A stretch of DNA of 64,000 bases from Malania oleifera (GCF_029873635.1 NC_080422.1:18444049-18508048); one strand, 5' to 3'. Shown: positions 1 through 12,669, counted from the stretch's first letter. Program-made: numbers and translations. The notes: a model not told the origin generated them from the letters alone.

Positions 1-1404
1 CAAATAAAATAATAATTCGATATGGTAGAACGGTAAAAGTACCTGTCACTACATCTGCGGCAGTCTCAGCATCACCCGGCGTCAAAGTAAACCCTCGTTG
101 GGACTACATTCCTCTGCTGGCCTCCATTAGCCACTTGATAACCTCCTTGATAGGGCCTGGGAGCTAGGACCTAGACTAGCGGTCCTAGGCATGCACGTGC
201 CATGTGACCGGGTCTTCCATAACGATAGCAAACATCTCACCCTGCCCGGAACTCCCCCGAATGTCGTCTCCCGCATGTCTAACACACTAGGTAGGTATGT
301 ATACCTAGATTCTCACGAGGTCCTATCATGCCTCTAATCTCCCCTATCACGGCCTCCTCTCCATGGGCTCCGAATGGAACCTGCCTAGAAACCCTGAGGT
401 GTGGGTCTCTTTCTCTGACTCTGAGCTGCGATACCTCTTGTATGCCACTCTCAATAATCGCAACCCTATTCACGACCTCCGCAAATTTCTGAGCTTGAAA
501 ACCAATCACCTGCTCAAACAAGTTCTGCCTCAGACCTTCTTCAAACTTTCTTACCTTTTTCTCTTCATATGGTGCTAAATGTGGGGCAAATTGTGATAAC
601 TCAATAAATCGAGCTGCGTACTGAGATACTGTCATCTGTTCCTGTACTAAGTGCATAAAATCTGCTACCTTCACACTCCAAACAATAGCAGGGAAATATC
701 ACTCGAAGAATAGCTCCTTGAATCGGTGCCACATCACCGACACTGGAACAGGCCTCTGCTTCTCAATCAGTCGCGCTGATCCCTACCAATGTTTCACCTC
801 TTCTGTCTGTTTAAACGTCGCAAATACTACCTTCTATTCATTCGTACATGGAAGCACTGCCAACATCTCCTCAATGTCCTGGACCCAATTTTCAGCCATA
901 ATCGGGTCATCTCCTCCAGCAAAAGATGGGGGCTTCATCCACGTAAACTACTCGATCGTGTAGCTACGCTCCCCTGAGCTCTTGGCCATCTCAGCCATCA
1001 CCTGTTGGGTGATGCTACGCAATACTACATCAGTATCTCCACCTCTCATACTAGAAGGCCCTGGTCTGTCTCCCCCAGCGTTCGTACCACTACTTCCTGG
1101 GTCCATCCTGAAAAACAAGAAGCACACTTAAAAACCTCATCTCTTGTACAAACCTAATCTATTTCATTCAACTGAAATCTCATATTCATAATTAACTACC
1201 TTCCCTGATCTTAATTCAAAATTCAATTTTGCAACCTAGACACACGACCCGACAATAATTTACTATGACTTTCCTGAAATCGTCATCCCAGGAAAAATAC
1301 AGAAACCACCACGGAATTCCTGTACCCAAATTACAGAACAAACCTCAAATCCTTTCCTATACTCTGGTATTGCTTCCGTTGCACTCTAAAGTCTATAAAA
1401 CCTA

Positions 1405-1425
1405 GCAACCTAGGCTCTGATACCA
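1405..1425 (-). other. Primer-binding site of the gypsy element
   Basis: The minus strand reads TGGTATCAGAGCCTAGG next to the LTR end. This is complementary to the 3' end of initiator methionine tRNA, the usual primer for plant gypsy and copia elements. Confidence 0.8.
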
Positions 1426-2008
1426 AACTGTAACGACCTGCTAATTTTAATTAACTTTGTTTTACTCTATATATATATTGTGAAGGTTCATTTCTCTTAT
1501 ACCTTTTAATATATGTCACAAACAACCTAAGCAGCAGAAAATTGTATACATAAAAACATATCCATATATATATCTACAATACCAGAGTGTCAGAATATTC
1601 CCCAAATTGTACAAACACAACTATTCCCCAAAATATCCTCAACTGAAACTGGGGCTATACAAAAATAATCTCCCAAAATACTCACCCTCAGATAGGGCAG
1701 GACTGTAATCCCCTCTATCTACGAGCCTGATCTATGAGCCTAGTTGGATCACTTGAAAAATATTAAATTACTGGGATGAGACAACGCTCAGTAAGACGAA
1801 ATATGTTATTGCTAGTGTATGGCAAATGAGTTACATACTTTTAAAATCTGATTTAGAAATACTATAAATAACGGAATCTGAGAAAACACATACACTTGTT
1901 ACAATATAAATCATACCTATATTGCTTAACATAAACTGATTTTATGAATATTCTATTCATAATACTTCTAATACTTATACGTATGTCTACTTTTCTACAA
2001 AACTGATT

Positions 2009-2042
<34 letters not shown>

Positions 2043-3211
2043 ACTGAGAAAATTCCCTGGATGGATAACTGAAAGTCATGATTAAACCCCTCATGACAGG
2101 GTTGTGCGACCCGTAAGTGGGACCTATCACTGGTTGGCCAACCAGGATAAGTCAACTGAACTTCGAATGTCAAATCGGCCTCCTCAACCCTAACTGACAG
2201 GGAGCCTGTCCACAACATAGGCATGATCGACCACTGAAAATTTACATACTATCTGACTTATGTGGTTGCACTGTGAACTGAAAATAACTACTGTATCATG
2301 CTCTGCTAACTGAATCTGGTCCATCAAAGTCTGATAGTATATAAGTAATAGATATTTTTATAATACTGTTTTACCCTGATTTTGAAATAACCATAACACA
2401 ATAAAACTGATCTAAAAATCCGAATAACTGACTGAATATTTAATATCTATATATCTGAATATCTGACTGATTATCTGAGTATCTGAGCATTATGGTTCTG
2501 AAAACATGGCATTTTGAAAATACTGAAATCATAAGCTTCTATACACATATTTTAAATCATGGAATCATAGAAAAATATATAAATCATGGTATTCTGAATA
2601 TTCTACAAAATTTCTATCTATATGTATACTGAGAATTTATCATTCCATAAAACATAAACATTCATGATATATTTTCCATCTAGCTTATTGTAAAACATGG
2701 TATTCGTAAACTGTATAAATAATGTACTAGTCTGTTCCAAACCCATACCACACAATTAAATATTAAGATTCTCAGACTCTGAAAACTATATTTTCTGTTA
2801 TACTAACATTTTATGATCTGAATAATAATCTGGTAAAACATATAATTTATACTAAAATCATACTAAGATTTTCTAGCATAGTATATTTTCCTTACCTGAT
2901 TTTTGAAAAGTCCCTACAATAACGAGTCCTACACCCACAGGGTTCCCCGTTCAACACCCTGTAAACAACATCTCACAGAACAAAAATTTAGTATTTCTTC
3001 GACTACTACATTTTCTACAACTGCAGGAAAGTCATGTATTGAAAAAAATGTCTTACCCTAAATTTGGGATGAAATCCAAGTTGATCCTGCCAACAATCCA
3101 CTTGAGCAAAATTGAAGAGAACTTCTCCAAGAGTGTCATGGCGGCTTCAGATCGTCAATCCAGTGAAGAATGGGCCCAGAATCTTAGAGAGAAGAGGGGA
3201 AAACTATAGAG

Positions 3212-3218
<7 letters not shown>

Positions 3219-3258
<40 letters not shown>
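3219..3258. repeat. (GA)n microsatellite in LTR leader
   Basis: About 40 bp of near-pure AG repeat on the plus strand, read as (CT)n in the transcript leader. The other two gypsy LTRs in the window have the same tract in the same place. Confidence 0.9.
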
Positions 3259-3261
<3 letters not shown>

Positions 3262-3298
3262 TTTGGTGAATAATCTGCGTAAAATTCAGAGTTTAGGA

Positions 3299-3307
3299 CT
3301 ATTTATA
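3299..3307 (-). promoter_or_regulatory. TATA box of the gypsy LTR
   Basis: The minus strand reads TATAAATAG between the palindrome array and the (CT)n leader. Its position and context fit the core promoter of the LTR. Confidence 0.65.
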
Positions 3308-3316
3308 CTCTGGGCT

Positions 3317-3485
3317 TTGTTGATGAGACACGTTACTTCGTCGACGAGGCCACAAAGGAAGTTCGTCGACGAGTACCTACTCCTTGTCGACGAAGTTCAG
3401 AAACTGACCTATAGTCTCTCGGTATCTTCTCGTCGATGAGCCCCTCATGTGTGCTCGTCGACGAATCCCCTGTGTTCGTCGACGA
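3317..3485. repeat. Array of TCGTCGACGA palindromes in the LTR U3
   Basis: Seven copies of TCGTCGACGA or close variants start at 3317, 3338, 3363, 3384, 3430, 3455 and 3476. The spacing alternates 21 and 25 bp, with one position (near 3409) empty. The array begins about 10 bp upstream, in minus-strand sense, of a TATA box. See findings. Confidence 0.85.
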
Positions 3486-3572
3486 GACCCTATTAAATTC
3501 TTTCTTTAATTCTTCCTTCCTCTCCTTCTTCTCTTATTGAATTATGATAATGATTCAGGTCTCTACACCAAG

Positions 3573-4300
3573 CATTATAGTTGGAGTAATTCTAAACAAT
3601 CTCTATAGGGCGACCAACATCATTTAAAGAAGCCATAACAAAAAAAAATGATAATGTTGACCAATTTAGAGCAAAAGGCGGGCGTCGATGGAATGAGCAC
3701 AAAAAACTAGTCAAAAAAAACCAAATTCGTCGGAGCTCTGGATTTGCCGAAAGTGGCGGCGGACGATGGTTGGAAAATTGCTGGAAGGTCACCGAAGATG
3801 ACGACGAGCGATGGCGGATGCGGCAGTGTCTGGCCTCTGGTGACTGGGCTCGTGAGGCGTGTGGCGTCGGATTGAAATGATTTTTGCACCAAGCAAAAAA
3901 CTCTGGAGCAACCGAATCGATTTATGGTATTGGAATACCAGTGGCGATAGAGTGGCGAAACCAAAAGAAAGACACCAACTAACGGTCAAGAACCAAATTT
4001 GGCTCTAATACCATGTTAAAACTAAGAGAAGAAAGAAAGAGTAAATAACTTATGTATTCTTTGTATATATAAAACTATACAAGGGTCATCCTTTTCTAGT
4101 TGAAGGAGACAAGCTCACAAAGGTAAATCATTAATGGCATTAATGCTAATTACACAAATCATGCTCTAATTACACAAATCATGGGGATTGACCAAATCAT
4201 GGAGATTGGTCAATCAACTTAATTAGGGAGATATGCTAACATGATCAATTAGTTGTTATGACCAAGATAGTTTAACGGGCGAAAACCAACATTTTGACCA
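3573..4300 (-). mobile_element. Ty1/copia relic (LTR edge plus 5' internal part)
   Basis: At 3999-4013 the minus strand reads TGGTATTAGAGCC, a primer-binding site, directly beside a possible LTR end at 4014 (TGTTAAAAC). The GC-richer stretch 3650-3990 would then be the 5' internal part. The far LTR edge is unclear. The gypsy element at 1-3567 ends a few bases away, so it probably landed in this older copy. It is broken. Confidence 0.5.
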
Positions 4301-5241
4301 AAAGTTTTACATATATGCCCTTTAAAGGCTTATTAAGTGTAACTAGGACATTACGCCGGTGAATTACTAAGGATGCGTCAATGGGCGGATGGCAAACATT
4401 TCATCCCCAGATTTGGCACCGCACCATAGTGTCTAATGTGGCATGATGGTGGCTGGAGTCTCCGGGTCATTAAAACAAAACAAAAGAACTATAAACTCAA
4501 ACTCTTTTGTCCTTTTCTCTCATCAAATTATTTTCTTGCTCTCTCATTTAAAAGAAAGAAACACAAAAAACTTTACGACCATTATCATTTTGATATTTTT
4601 AGTTGAGAGTTTTTATATATTGTTTTAAAGTTTATTTATGAAAAATCCTTCTTTGAATTATTTGGTGTCCTTAATTGCACAGTTCACAATAGTGAAACTC
4701 CAAACTAGCTAAGACCTTAAGAGAGTGGAAGTAATCTTGAAGTAAGCTTGAATGCCATTCTCTAACTTTTCAAATATTAGAATAAAAAATACAAAAAATA
4801 ATCAAAGATATTTTTCAGCTTTCTTATATATACAAATGTTGAAAAATTTAAAAAAAATGATTTTTGTAATTTCAAAAAATATTTAAATTAAAATAAAATA
4901 ATTTCCACAACTTAACAAATCATAAGGTCTTATTCAGCTAATAAAAAATTATCATATAACTAAATAAGAAAATGATTAATTTTCATGTTTATAATTGTTT
5001 TCATTTATGTGGAGAGAGAATTGACATTTACAAAAACGAAAAATAAAGAGAGATTTCCTGCAACCACATCGGGATCTACTTTCCTAGGGGAATCAAAGAT
5101 AAACCTAGACTAGATTGGATCCAAAATTTGGTACATGCTTCCATACAACATTACTTGGTACCAACATGGCCTCTCTGTGACTTGAAGACTTACCTATCCA
5201 TGACCCCAGGATAAGGGTACACTTGTCAAATATATACATGC

Positions 5242-5291
<50 letters not shown>

Positions 5292-6284
5292 ATAAAGCTT
5301 GGATAAAATTTCATTAAATTTTTCAATGAATTTTTGTAATTTAAAAAACTATGTCCACCCACTTCCTACGCATAATCTTTTTTTTGTTATAAATACATGG
5401 ATAGCTTGATAATTTTAAATCAGATTTTTCTTACAATTTGATATGAATTTGTGTGAATTTGAATAAATTAAAATAAATAATTTGATTTATTTTTAAAATT
5501 CATACAATTTTAAATATAAAGTTTAAATTTTATATTTTTAAATATAATTTTATTAATAATTTTAAAAAATGATTTATTTTAGTAAGATTTTAAAATAACA
5601 TAAAATATATTTGAAGTCTAATTAAAATAGCATGATGAATATATTTGAACTCTAATTACTTGAAGTATAGTGTTTCCACCTTTCACACACATGATGCTTT
5701 GGTGTTTTTCTAGTGCAAAAGCTCAAAGTAGTTCAATGAAGGTAATGGGTGCTTCAACCAAAGGAAAAAGGAAAGGGTGTGTGTGTGTGTGTGTTTAAAC
5801 TTTGGGTGTCTTTATTGTTGAAGCCAAAAAATGTTATTGTCTAAGTAATTAAAAGGGCATGTGAGGTTGTTTGATTCTAATGTTTTTTTTCGATACAATA
5901 TTTTGAGCGTGACAACTCTATTTATCTCAAAACGATTATCACAACAATTTTTTATAAATAATATATTTTTATAATTTGTTGGAGTTAGTTGTGTGGGAAA
6001 AAAGTTAACTAATCTTGATTTGTAACAATATCCTATAATGGATAACTAACTCATATTTTGAGTTATGAGAAAATCATTGCCTATGTTAAACTAGTAGGGG
6101 TGTGAGTATCTTATATAACCTATTGACCACTACATTTGAAATCAAAGGACTAGAGAATTGGGTTTATCAACATAAGCACTGGATTGCACAAATCATATGA
6201 AAATCAAATGACAAATTTCATTACATTCAATTTGACTCCACTCCATTCTTATGTATCAAAAGTAGTTGCTAATGCTATGACCTA
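4301..6284. other. AT-rich intergenic DNA
   Basis: I see no gene here. It holds a (TA)n tract near 5255-5288, a short (GT)n near 5778-5793, and many short A/T-rich repeats. Small open frames here are low-complexity and lack family likeness. Confidence 0.6.
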
Positions 6285-6768
6285 TATAGATTTATTAGAA
6301 TCAAAACGAAAGTTTTAGAAGACAACTTTAAGGTCGGCTATACTCTATGTTTTAGAATGTTGGACAACTAAAAATAACATGTACAAAAAGTAAAAAGTGT
6401 CGAAATGCGAATGTTAAATTGGATGAGTAGTATAACATTAAAAGGTAAACTAAGAAATGAGCATATATGCAATAACTTAGGCATAACATCGGTCAAAAAA
6501 AAGATAAGGGAGGAGCAACTTAGATGGTTTGAGTATTTGAAACAAAGGTCTAGTATAACACATGTGAAGAAAAGTGAGTTAGTTATTGTTTCCGTCATAA
6601 AAAAGGGGTACAAGTAGGCTTAAAATAACTTGAAATCGGGTAGGGAGGAAGGATTTAATAACTCTTAATCTAGCAGAGAAAAATTCTCTCGATCAAGTGA
6701 ATTGGGAAAAAAAATTTATGTAGCCAACCCTACTTAGTGAGACTTAAAGCTTATTGTTGTTGTATTAT
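6285..6768 (+). mobile_element. LINE (RTE type) 3' end with reverse-transcriptase tail
   Basis: The reading around 6405-6610 (EMRMLNWM...LRNEHI...VKKKIREEQLRWFEYLKQR) matches the C-terminal end of plant RTE-type non-LTR reverse transcriptases, typically EMRMLRWM...RNE.I...IEDKMRE.RLRWFGHV. Upstream, 6290-6400 gives degraded matches to the preceding LYG.ECW..K block. The copy ends near 6765 with a TTGTTGTTGT-like tail after GACTTAAAGCTT, the hallmark RTE 3' end. It is 5'-truncated and has no intact frame across the whole piece. A second tail of the same family lies at 43315-43379. Confidence 0.75.
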
Positions 6769-7104
6769 TAGATTTTCAAAATATGTATATACAAAAAAAG
6801 AAAGATCTTATTCATGCCTCAAAAACTACAATTTTGTCACTGCATTGCCATAACAATTAGACCATCACCATAACGTTTTTTTTTTTCCTCAATTTATGTA
6901 TAAAACTCAATATAAAGTTGTAAGAAATCATTCCTTCACATACGATTTGGAGCCCACCAATTGCAAGAGTTACATGTGGATCCTAATAATGTAAGTCTCC
7001 ATAACTTTTATGCGTCCAAACATGTACATTAATATAACATCTTGTAATCAATTGGTTTTAAATCATACCACATGGGATAATTGTCCCTACCTTGTACTTG
7101 TTTC
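6769..7104. other. Intergenic spacer, likely 3' region of the NPH3-family gene
   Basis: AT-rich sequence between a LINE relic and the stop codon of the minus-strand NPH3-family gene. It should contain that gene's 3' UTR. I see no other feature. Confidence 0.5.
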
Positions 7105-9809
7105 TCAAGACGTAGAGTTCCTCCACCTATAAGGAGTACCAGTACCCCTCACCATCAACTTCTTTTTCATCATCCCCATTGGTGTTTGTCTCCCAAATCC
7201 TTCTTCCTCACTACCCTCCTCATTAATCCTCTGGTCACCCAAAGAACTACCTCCATTGTTACTAGTTTTCAATGAATTAGGGTTTAACCCAATCAACTTC
7301 CTCCATGAGAAAAAGAAAAACCCTTTCTTTTTCTCTGCATGTTGTAGCCTCTCTATCTGCCCCTGCATTATGTTGCACTCCCTCTGCAACCTCAACACAT
7401 CTTCTCTTAGCCTCTTTATCTCCATGTGTTGGCCTGTTGTCGCCTCTCGCTTCGATAGGCACCTCACTGGAAATCGCTCTAGCCCGATAGTGGGGTTAGG
7501 GCTACGCAATCCACTGAAAGACCCACTCCACTCTATGTGTTGATTCAACTTAGTTTGCTCTGAGAATAGCACCTGAATCACTGCTCGCACTGGTAGCCGC
7601 TCATTTTGCGCAGCGTGAAGTGATGCCTCTGGTGAGAGCTTTCGACTATCAATTAATTTACACATGCTTTTCCTCTCATGCTTCAACACAGCAGGATGTG
7701 CCTTATTTATTCCACAACGCAAAGGTTATTCATTAGTTTATGTCCCAAGTAATTCAAGAACACATTAGAAAAAAATATATATGAAATAGGCATAAGCGAC
7801 ATGATTTACATTGAACTAATGTCTTTGTGCCGACCATATTTTTCATGCAAGCAAAATTTGAGAATTTGAATCTTATTTATACAAAATATGAATACAAATC
7901 AATCATACAAGCAAGAAAAATTCTAGCATGACATAACGAGGATGATACTTTGTCAATCTTGCATAATGTTCGATCAGTAAGTTTTGTTAAAAAATTTTCG
8001 TCCCAAAGTAAACTAAAAGTGAAGTTAAGAACCAACTCATACAAATCACCGGACCTAAATGCATGCACATCCTATAAAATGGAAGCTACTATATTTTAAT
8101 TTAATATTAAAAGGGGGTGCTTCGGGAAATTAGATAGCATTAATTATATGCATAGGGTGCATCCACAATGTAAACATTGATTTTTTTATAATAGATGGTT
8201 TCCCTATAAGTTGGTGAATTATTTTTTAGATAACACAAAAAATTTTGTAATGGGTGCACGCCAATCTATTTAAATAAATAAAAATTGAACACTAAATTTA
8301 AATGCCATTTGGTACTAAAGCTTTATAGTTTGGTAAGGAAATGCCAAAAATGCCAACAAATCCAACACTAAAACTACAATGCGCTCTCACATGCTTCTTA
8401 GTCGGACAAAACAAAAGCCAAATTTAGGCTGTCTGGTGAGCTAAATTTTAAAATGAAGGGTATCTACATGTGTCAGCAGCCCACTTTTTGACTTGTTAAA
8501 ACCCTACTCATTGCCCATCTACCTACCCACCTCTCCTCACATGAAGAATCTCTTGCTGGTGACAATTCAAAGAACCAATTTTAATTTCTTTGCCACCCTC
8601 CAAGACAAAGGGAAATGAAAAAAGAACGCCATTTTTTGTGCTCTGAATATAATACAGATATATTCTCCTCCATGAATTATTAAAACCCGATTGATTTATA
8701 AGATAATATTTTTTAGTTCAAAATCTACACCCATTTAAGTTGCACAATAGAAATATTGTTTGATATATATACTCTTTACATTTCGATTAAGGGGATTTTG
8801 AGTTTCATTCATTCAGTAACTACTAGAAATTTAGATGTTTCTCACAAAACTTTCATACCATCATTAAGAATATAACATAATGAATTATTCATAGCATTGT
8901 TAATTATGAGATAGTTATATGTAAAATATATGACTAAGAAAATTGAATTTCAATTAGACTTTATGTGAAGAGTGTTTGAGTTCAAATTATAAAAAATGAA
9001 CTATTGTAATCTTAGAGTGAGTAGATCTTTTTAAAAAAAAAAAATGCATAATTGAGATTAATTGGATAACTCACTTTCAGATAGGTATCAATGGCTCTGT
9101 ATAATCCATCATCCGTGGCACGGGCATTGCCGGGGAGAGCTCCGGCGAGGGCAATGAACTCCGGCAACGTCAAGTTGGAGTCCACCGCCGCCTCCGCAAG
9201 GTAGCAGTCGACGAGCTTCGCCACCTTCACCAGGGCGGCGCCGCTCCTAACCGCCTCATCCAAACTCAGAAACCGCTTCACCAACCGAGTCACGAGTTCC
9301 ACGTCCAGCAACGTCCCACACGTGTAGCTGAAGGACGGTATCATTAGGTCCACGAGCGAAGCCTGGTCCAGCTGCCACGCCGCCCGCTTCTCCAGCTCGG
9401 CCCGGTAATCCGGCTCCACCCCGACCACGTTCGCTGTACGGAGCAGTCGCAGGAGGAAGTTGCAGGCGACGGAGTCCTTCTCCGGCGGGAGAATTCCCAC
9501 CAGGGTTTCCACGAAGAACCGCTTCTTCATCCACGATGCCGTCACGCTCTCCGGTGATCCTTTTGTTAAAGTCATGTCCTTCTGGGTGCCGGCGCTGTCG
9601 CCGGAGAGCTCCGGCAGCCATTTGGAGGCGTAATGGGCGATAATTGAGCCGATTAGGTCGGGGCGGACGCCTTTGGCCTTAATGCCGGAGAGGGTTTTTA
9701 CGAAGTAGTCCATGTCGAGGATGCAAACGTCGTCGAACCAGCATTCTGCGGCGAATTGGGCTGGTTTTCCGTGCAGTGCTATGGTTCCCGGCGAGGCTGC
9801 TTTCTTCAT
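7105..9809 (-). CDS. NPH3-family protein without a visible BTB domain
   Basis: Two exons: 9809-9075 and 7701-7105, joined across a 1373 bp intron (donor GTGAGT, acceptor ATAAG|GCA). The product is 443 residues from the Met at 9809. The NPH3 domain starts at about residue 20 ([24 protein letters not shown]) and spans the splice ([24 protein letters not shown], then [17 protein letters not shown]). A coiled coil follows ([13 protein letters not shown]...), and the tail ends RWRNSTS. NPH3 proteins work at the plasma membrane in phototropin or auxin-transport signalling, usually as BTB-type adaptors for Cullin3 ligases. The length and lack of BTB resemble the short NPH3 proteins of Arabidopsis (about 450 residues). 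An in-frame stretch upstream of 9809 (about 9857 onward) follows a possible acceptor (TTTTTCAG), so a short first exon may exist. The start is therefore uncertain; the family is not. Confidence 0.88.
7702..9074 (-). other. Intron of the NPH3-family gene
   Basis: The splice sites are canonical (GTGAGT...AG) and join phase-0 exons inside the conserved NPH3 domain. The intron is AT-rich. I see no gene in it. Confidence 0.8.
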
Positions 9810-11630
9810 TTTAGCGCATACTAGCTGTAGGTAGTACTGAAAAATGGAGAGAACCACCCTTTTGTGTTTATCTACATTTATATTTCATTATTCACCCTTT
9901 TAGTTCCTTTTTTTCTTTTGAAGGTTTCAAATTTGTTCTTATAACTATTTACCTTAAATTTTATTTTAAAATACCTTTTTAATTTTTTAAAATTTTTATA
10001 ATAAATGTATAATTAAATAATTAAAACATTCTTTAAGTCTTAACGATTTTTTCTTATAATTTGTTAAAAATTTTAAAAATAAGAAACTGTAAAATACAAA
10101 CGCATCACATGTCCACAAGAGTGTGTATATTCTACAAGAGATAGGTTATTTAAAAGTGTCAAAAATTTATTTTTATATTATATGTCTTATTAGACATATA
10201 AAATTTGAAGACTATTCCAAAGAGTCTTTTACAAATATGGTTGATGGAGAAAAAAGATTAAAAACTTTTTATACTATGTTTAAGAGTATAAATTTCAGAT
10301 CTTGGATTTGAATTTCGACGAATTTGGATAAATTTCAATACAATTTTGTACTATATCTTATTTAAATCCAATATAAATTCAAAATCGAAAGACTATCCAA
10401 AGCTAGCGCATGTATGCGATATTTGGGAGCATGAATTTCAAATTTTGAATTAAAATAAGTGACATTCCTCTATCCTTCTCCATCCAAAGTTAATTATTAT
10501 TAGATTTAATCTTTAAAAAAAAAATTATAACTTTCGAAATTCAAATCCTAACTTTTTACCAAGAGAGTCATCGTTAAAGCTAGGAGGCATGGAGAGACTG
10601 GTTTTTGTAAGGGGTATATATATATATATACCTGCGCATGAATATTACATAATAAATTAGTAAAAGTACAAGGTAATTAAAAAGGTTAAAAGAAAGAGAA
10701 AGAAAAGGGTGATCAGAGGAATCAGAAACGACATATCCAATTAAGTAGTGGAGCCGCGAGGGTAAGAGGAGGAGAAGAAAGGAAGAGGCCACGGCTCCTG
10801 GTGGAGCACTGCTGGCTAAAATGTCTGAATAACCTTCTACGATTTGGGCTTTTATGTGGAGGAAGAAACTAAGTGAAAGAGACATTCGAGGCTTAACAAT
10901 GAACAGTGATCTATCCTTTACCGTTGAAGTTTGGAAGCTGTACGTGCTGTGAGAGAGAGAGAGAGAGAAGGGGACAAAGCGTGATTAATGTAATATTCCA
11001 TTCCCATCCAACTCGATCATCATATTCTGTCCCATGCATTCTCTGGCTATGCAGAATAAAAATCAACGATACCTCCATTCCAGATTGAAAGAGACTCTCT
11101 CTCTCTCTCTCTCTCTCTCTTGTGGTCACCCAAACATGCATACACTAGTATTTAATGATGAAGAGCAAATGGCAGAGAGAATCAACAAGATGTTCATTCA
11201 TTATTAAATGTATGCATCCTTTTTCTTTCATCAAAATGCATGAAGGCTAACTAGGGAAGGATGCCATATGTGTAAATGCCAAATATTTTGCAGCCCCTCC
11301 TGGTCTTTGGGTTCAACTTAGATATAGGGGCACTCTATTATTAATCTTATTTAAATAGTGCTATTATATTTTTGTAGTATCTTGGGAGTGTTCTAGCTAA
11401 TCAAACAATGTGTTGGGCTATCCTACAGTCTGCCCTATGTCTTGTCATGATATAGGGCTACAATCGAGTCAAATCATTTACGAGTTACTCAGTGCTCGAC
11501 TAGATGATGACTCGTGTGTTTAAATTCACTTATTAAGATAAATGTGTCAAGCTTGATTTTAGACTTTGAACTCAAAAACTGAATAGGTCAAACTTAAACT
11601 AGAGGATACTCAGACTATCCCCTAAGCTTA
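9810..11630. other. Upstream region of the NPH3-family gene
   Basis: AT-rich near 9860-10560, then a more mixed segment at 10580-10990 whose minus strand carries a (CT)n-rich leader-like sequence; it could be promoter or a 5' non-coding exon of the NPH3-family gene. No BTB-coding exon was found in any frame. A dispersed repeat lies at about 10280-10410 (similar to 39320-39440), and a (GA)n/(CT)n pair at 10951-11120. Confidence 0.45.
10951..11120. repeat. Inverted (GA)n / (CT)n pair
   Basis: (GA)n at 10951-10968 and (CT)n at 11095-11120 face each other across about 126 bp, so a transcript could fold back here. They may equally be two independent microsatellites. Confidence 0.7.
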
Positions 11631-11994
11631 TGTGTGCGACACAGCAAATACAAAAAAAATAGAGGAAATCAAAAAAGAGAAGAAAAACATGAATTTACTT
11701 GGTTCGGTAATGTGTCTGGGTCCGTGAAGTCCCTACTCAATTTTCACTATCAAATGAAAAAAGTTTTGTTATTCATCACAAGAAAAACATCACAAGTAAC
11801 ATGACATCCCATCATTTGTTGAAATTAGTTGACTTTTTCATATTCAATAAATTTTAATAAATTATGTAAACTCACATCACTTTTGATTTGCTCTTGTGAT
11901 ACTTTTTTTGTTCCAAATAGAGTTTTTCCATACAAAAATTGTCTTGAGATTTCAAACCTTGGATATAATATATGTATATATGACCCCATATGAA

Positions 11995-12663
11995 TGTGGG
12001 GAGAGATATCAACAAACAACCACAGTGGAATAATTCTTCTCCTTATATGCAAGCAAATATAGTGTATCCCTACTTTTATACGTACTGAAAATAATAAGAA
12101 AAATAATCAATCACACCAAGCCACAAGAATACAATCAATTTTTTTACGTGAAAAATTTCTCCAGTGTGAGGAAGAAAAACCACGGGACATAGTCCAATTA
12201 AAACCTCCACTATCAATCAAATAATGGGTACACCAAGTCTTCTCTAATCTCAATTAGAGGTTACAAATATATCTCATCAAGATATCAACAATCTTGGCAA
12301 ATACAAAGAGAATTGGAGAGAATATACCAAATTCGTAGTTACTATTCACGGGCAAATATCCCAACTCCTGAGCTCCAAATCCGATCTCCATCGTTCACAT
12401 TGTAACTCCTTGAGTCGTGAACCTCTCCTCCAAATTTCAGCTCAATTGGACCACAGAAGAAGCAGGATCGGAGTCTTGATGAAATCTGTGCAGCATGAGA
12501 AAAATCACGTTTTTCTCTCTTTCTTTTTGAGAAGTGACGGCTCCTCCCTTCTCCCCTCTCTTTTTATAACTTCCTTTAGGTTTTCACACTAAAATAGATA
12601 GGCTTTGGGCTTTTAATAAAGCTCACTTGAGCTTTCCTCCACATGGAAGGAAATAACCCAACA
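11995..12663 (-). repeat. 3' LTR of the copia element
   Basis: 669 bp, aligned end to end with 16677-17344. It lies next to the polypurine tract. A minus-strand TATA-like TATAAAAAG sits near 12565. Confidence 0.9.
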
Positions 12664-12669
12664 AATCTC

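Larger units (their letters stand above)
1..3567 (-). mobile_element. Ty3/gypsy (Tekay-like) LTR retrotransposon, 5' part, broken fossil
   Basis: The element runs right to left: a 2.1 kb LTR (1429-3567), a primer-binding site (about 1405-1425), then the gag start near 1106 and gag remains to the window edge. The gag reading matches the one at 47.7-48.25 kb, with a start like MDPG followed by glycine/serine-rich sequence. The pol region and the other LTR would lie outside the window. It is interrupted in several places, so it is a relic. The Tekay assignment is inferred from likeness to the LTR and pol of the element at 59-64 kb. It is inserted in or beside an older copia relic at 3573-4300. 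Confidence 0.85.
1429..3567 (-). repeat. Long terminal repeat of the gypsy element at the window start
   Basis: On the minus strand it opens TGTAGAGACC and ends GGTCGTTACA, the usual TG...CA ends. It is 2139 bp long. In transcription order it holds a palindrome array (3317-3485), a TATA box (3299-3307), a long (CT)n leader (plus-strand (GA)n, 3219-3258), then AT-rich sequence to the primer site. A (TA)n run lies at 2012-2040. Its layout is shared with the LTRs at 48600-50828 and 59110-60952. Confidence 0.85.

Noticed and set aside
9256-9621. 121-residue minus-strand frame inside the NPH3 exon
   Set aside because: It is an alternative frame of the GC-rich NPH3 coding exon, whose true frame has clear family motifs.
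10580-10885. 101-residue minus-strand frame upstream of the NPH3-family gene as a BTB exon
   Set aside because: The translation (Ser/Leu-rich start, then AT-rich text) shows no BTB motifs. It is more likely leader or promoter sequence.
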